Assembly (NCBI GenBank): GCA_903932805.1
Contig: CAIZHO010000250.1
Span: 1-5,898 of the forward strand
Reading direction: 5' to 3'
DNA: 5,898 nucleotides
DNA from: an uncultured Roseiflexaceae bacterium
GTDB lineage: Bacteria > Chloroflexota > Chloroflexia > Chloroflexales > Roseiflexaceae
Shown here: one piece after another, positions 5,089 to 5,898 of the stretch
How positions within the stretch are numbered: the first letter of the stretch is position 1
Layout: each line of letters starts with the position of its first letter
Program-made: the position numbers and the translations under genes
The notes under the pieces: generated by a model
What the model saw: only the letters and a program-made list of their open reading frames with translations
Database searches by the model: none
What the model was told of the DNA's origin: nothing

Positions 5089-5898
5089 TGAATGACATCG
5101 TTTTTGCAACAGCTCGTGCTCAACGCACTGCTCTGATGACCAAAAAAATCAGTGCAGTCGAGTTGTTGCAGGCACACTTGCAGCAAATTGACCATACGAA
5201 CCCACAGGTCAATGCGATCATCACATTGGACCCCGAAGGTGCGTTGACGACAGCGGGTCACATCGATGCGTTGGTTGCACACGGCGTTGATATGGGCGTT
5301 CTGGCAGGGTTGCCAGTGGTACACAAAGATTTGACGGAGGTTGCGGGGATGCGCTTTACCCGCGGATCGCCCATTTTCGCTGATGCTGTTGGTGTAACGG
5401 ATTCACTCATCGTGTCGCGCATCAAGCAGGCAGGGGCAGTCACCCTCGGCAAAAGCAACACCCCAGAGTTTGGGGCTGGTTCACAGACCTTCAACCCGGT
5501 ATTTGGCGCGACACGCAACCCGCACGATCTCACCAAAACGGCCGGCGGGAGCTCTGGAGGGGCTGCGGCTGCTTTGGCAAGCAGAATGGTCCCAATAGCT
5601 GATGGCAGCGACATGGGTGGTTCATTGCGCAACCCGGCCGCGTTCTGTGGTGTGGTGGGATTTCGCCCTTCACCTGGGGTTGTGCCTGCAACTGATTCGT
5701 GGTCGCCATTGGCTGTCGATGGGCCCATGGCGCGGACGGTGGGTGATGTCGCTTTGCTGTTGTCTGCATTGGCAGGACCGGTAACGTCTGCGACATTGAC
5801 CGCACCGATTGATAGCCAAGCATTGATTGCGTTTGACTCAATTTCACTCAAAGGCAAACGGATTGCCTGGGCCCCGGCATGGGGTGGGTTGGCCGTCG
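5088..5898 (+). CDS. Amidase-signature family hydrolase, N-terminal 270 codons (3' end beyond window)
   Basis: Amidase-signature enzymes hydrolyse C-N amide bonds with a Ser-cisSer-Lys triad. The visible part holds all three: Lys80 in GLPVVHKDL (74-82), the cis-Ser in TAGGSSGGAA (151-160; Ser155/156) and the nucleophile Ser179 in DGSDMGGSLRNPAAFCGVVG (172-191). LGKSNTPEFGAGS (120-132) and the N-terminal helix SAVELLQAHLQQID (22-35) are also typical. About 190-220 residues are expected beyond the window. ATG 5088 shares its A with the TAA stop of the M20 gene (TAATG), a translational-coupling arrangement; GGGG about 8 nt upstream is a weak Shine-Dalgarno. Candidates include general acylamidases and aryl or aliphatic amidases. 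It is unlikely to be GatA, since gatC and gatB are not adjacent and the preceding gene is a catabolic hydrolase, but GatA cannot be excluded on signature motifs alone. Confidence 0.92.
   Translation, partial: MNDIVFATARAQRTALMTKKISAVELLQAHLQQIDHTNPQVNAIITLDPEGALTTAGHIDALVAHGVDMGVLAGLPVVHKDLTEVAGMRFTRGSPIFADAVGVTDSLIVSRIKQAGAVTLGKSNTPEFGAGSQTFNPVFGATRNPHDLTKTAGGSSGGAAAALASRMVPIADGSDMGGSLRNPAAFCGVVGFRPSPGVVPATDSWSPLAVDGPMARTVGDVALLLSALAGPVTSATLTAPIDSQALIAFDSISLKGKRIAWAPAWGGLAV

Noticed and set aside
5258..5857. Minus-strand frame of 199 codons opposite the amidase
   Set aside because: Antisense shadow; the plus strand encodes the complete amidase triad motifs.

Overview
The window looks like a piece of a bacterial chromosome of moderate to high GC. 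The translation-factor sequences (NusA beginning MRTEFFAAISAIAAERGIPR, IF-2 with [12 protein letters not shown] and a long Pro/Arg/Gly-rich N-terminus) most resemble Chloroflexota (Chloroflexia-like green non-sulfur bacteria) as I remember them. That assignment is from memory and was not checked by a search.

Left half, minus strand (about 1-3213): a tightly packed transcription/translation operon read right to left, nusA, then ylxR (rnpM), then infB, with infB running off the left edge. nusA and ylxR overlap by 4 nt (ATGA). ylxR and infB are in the same frame, separated only by a TAG stop and one codon, with the infB Shine-Dalgarno inside the end of ylxR. infB holds 520 codons here: a start, a 157-residue Pro/Arg/Asp repeat tract, a Gly/Arg-rich linker, the IF2_N domain and the G domain through its NKMD motif. 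The usual first gene of this operon, rimP, is not present upstream of nusA.

Centre (about 3214-3389): a short intergenic region between divergent genes. It carries overlapping sigma70-type promoter elements on both strands around the AT-rich core GGTATAGTATAGCATA, a small GC-rich inverted repeat, and a roughly 105-nt nusA leader.

Right half, plus strand (about 3390-5898): three genes with overlapping ends, so probably one operon: a small RuvC/RNase H-fold nuclease-like protein, an M20-family amidohydrolase (AbgB/PM20D2-like), and an amidase-signature enzyme cut by the right edge. The two hydrolases plausibly act together in cleaving amide or N-acyl amino acid/peptide substrates. The nuclease-like gene at the head of the unit is functionally mismatched.

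No RNA gene, CRISPR array, insertion sequence or phage module was seen. This is largely housekeeping sequence. The least ordinary parts are the IF-2 repeat tract, the beta-rich C-terminal tail of NusA, the RuvC-like/M20/amidase linkage and the overlapping divergent promoters.
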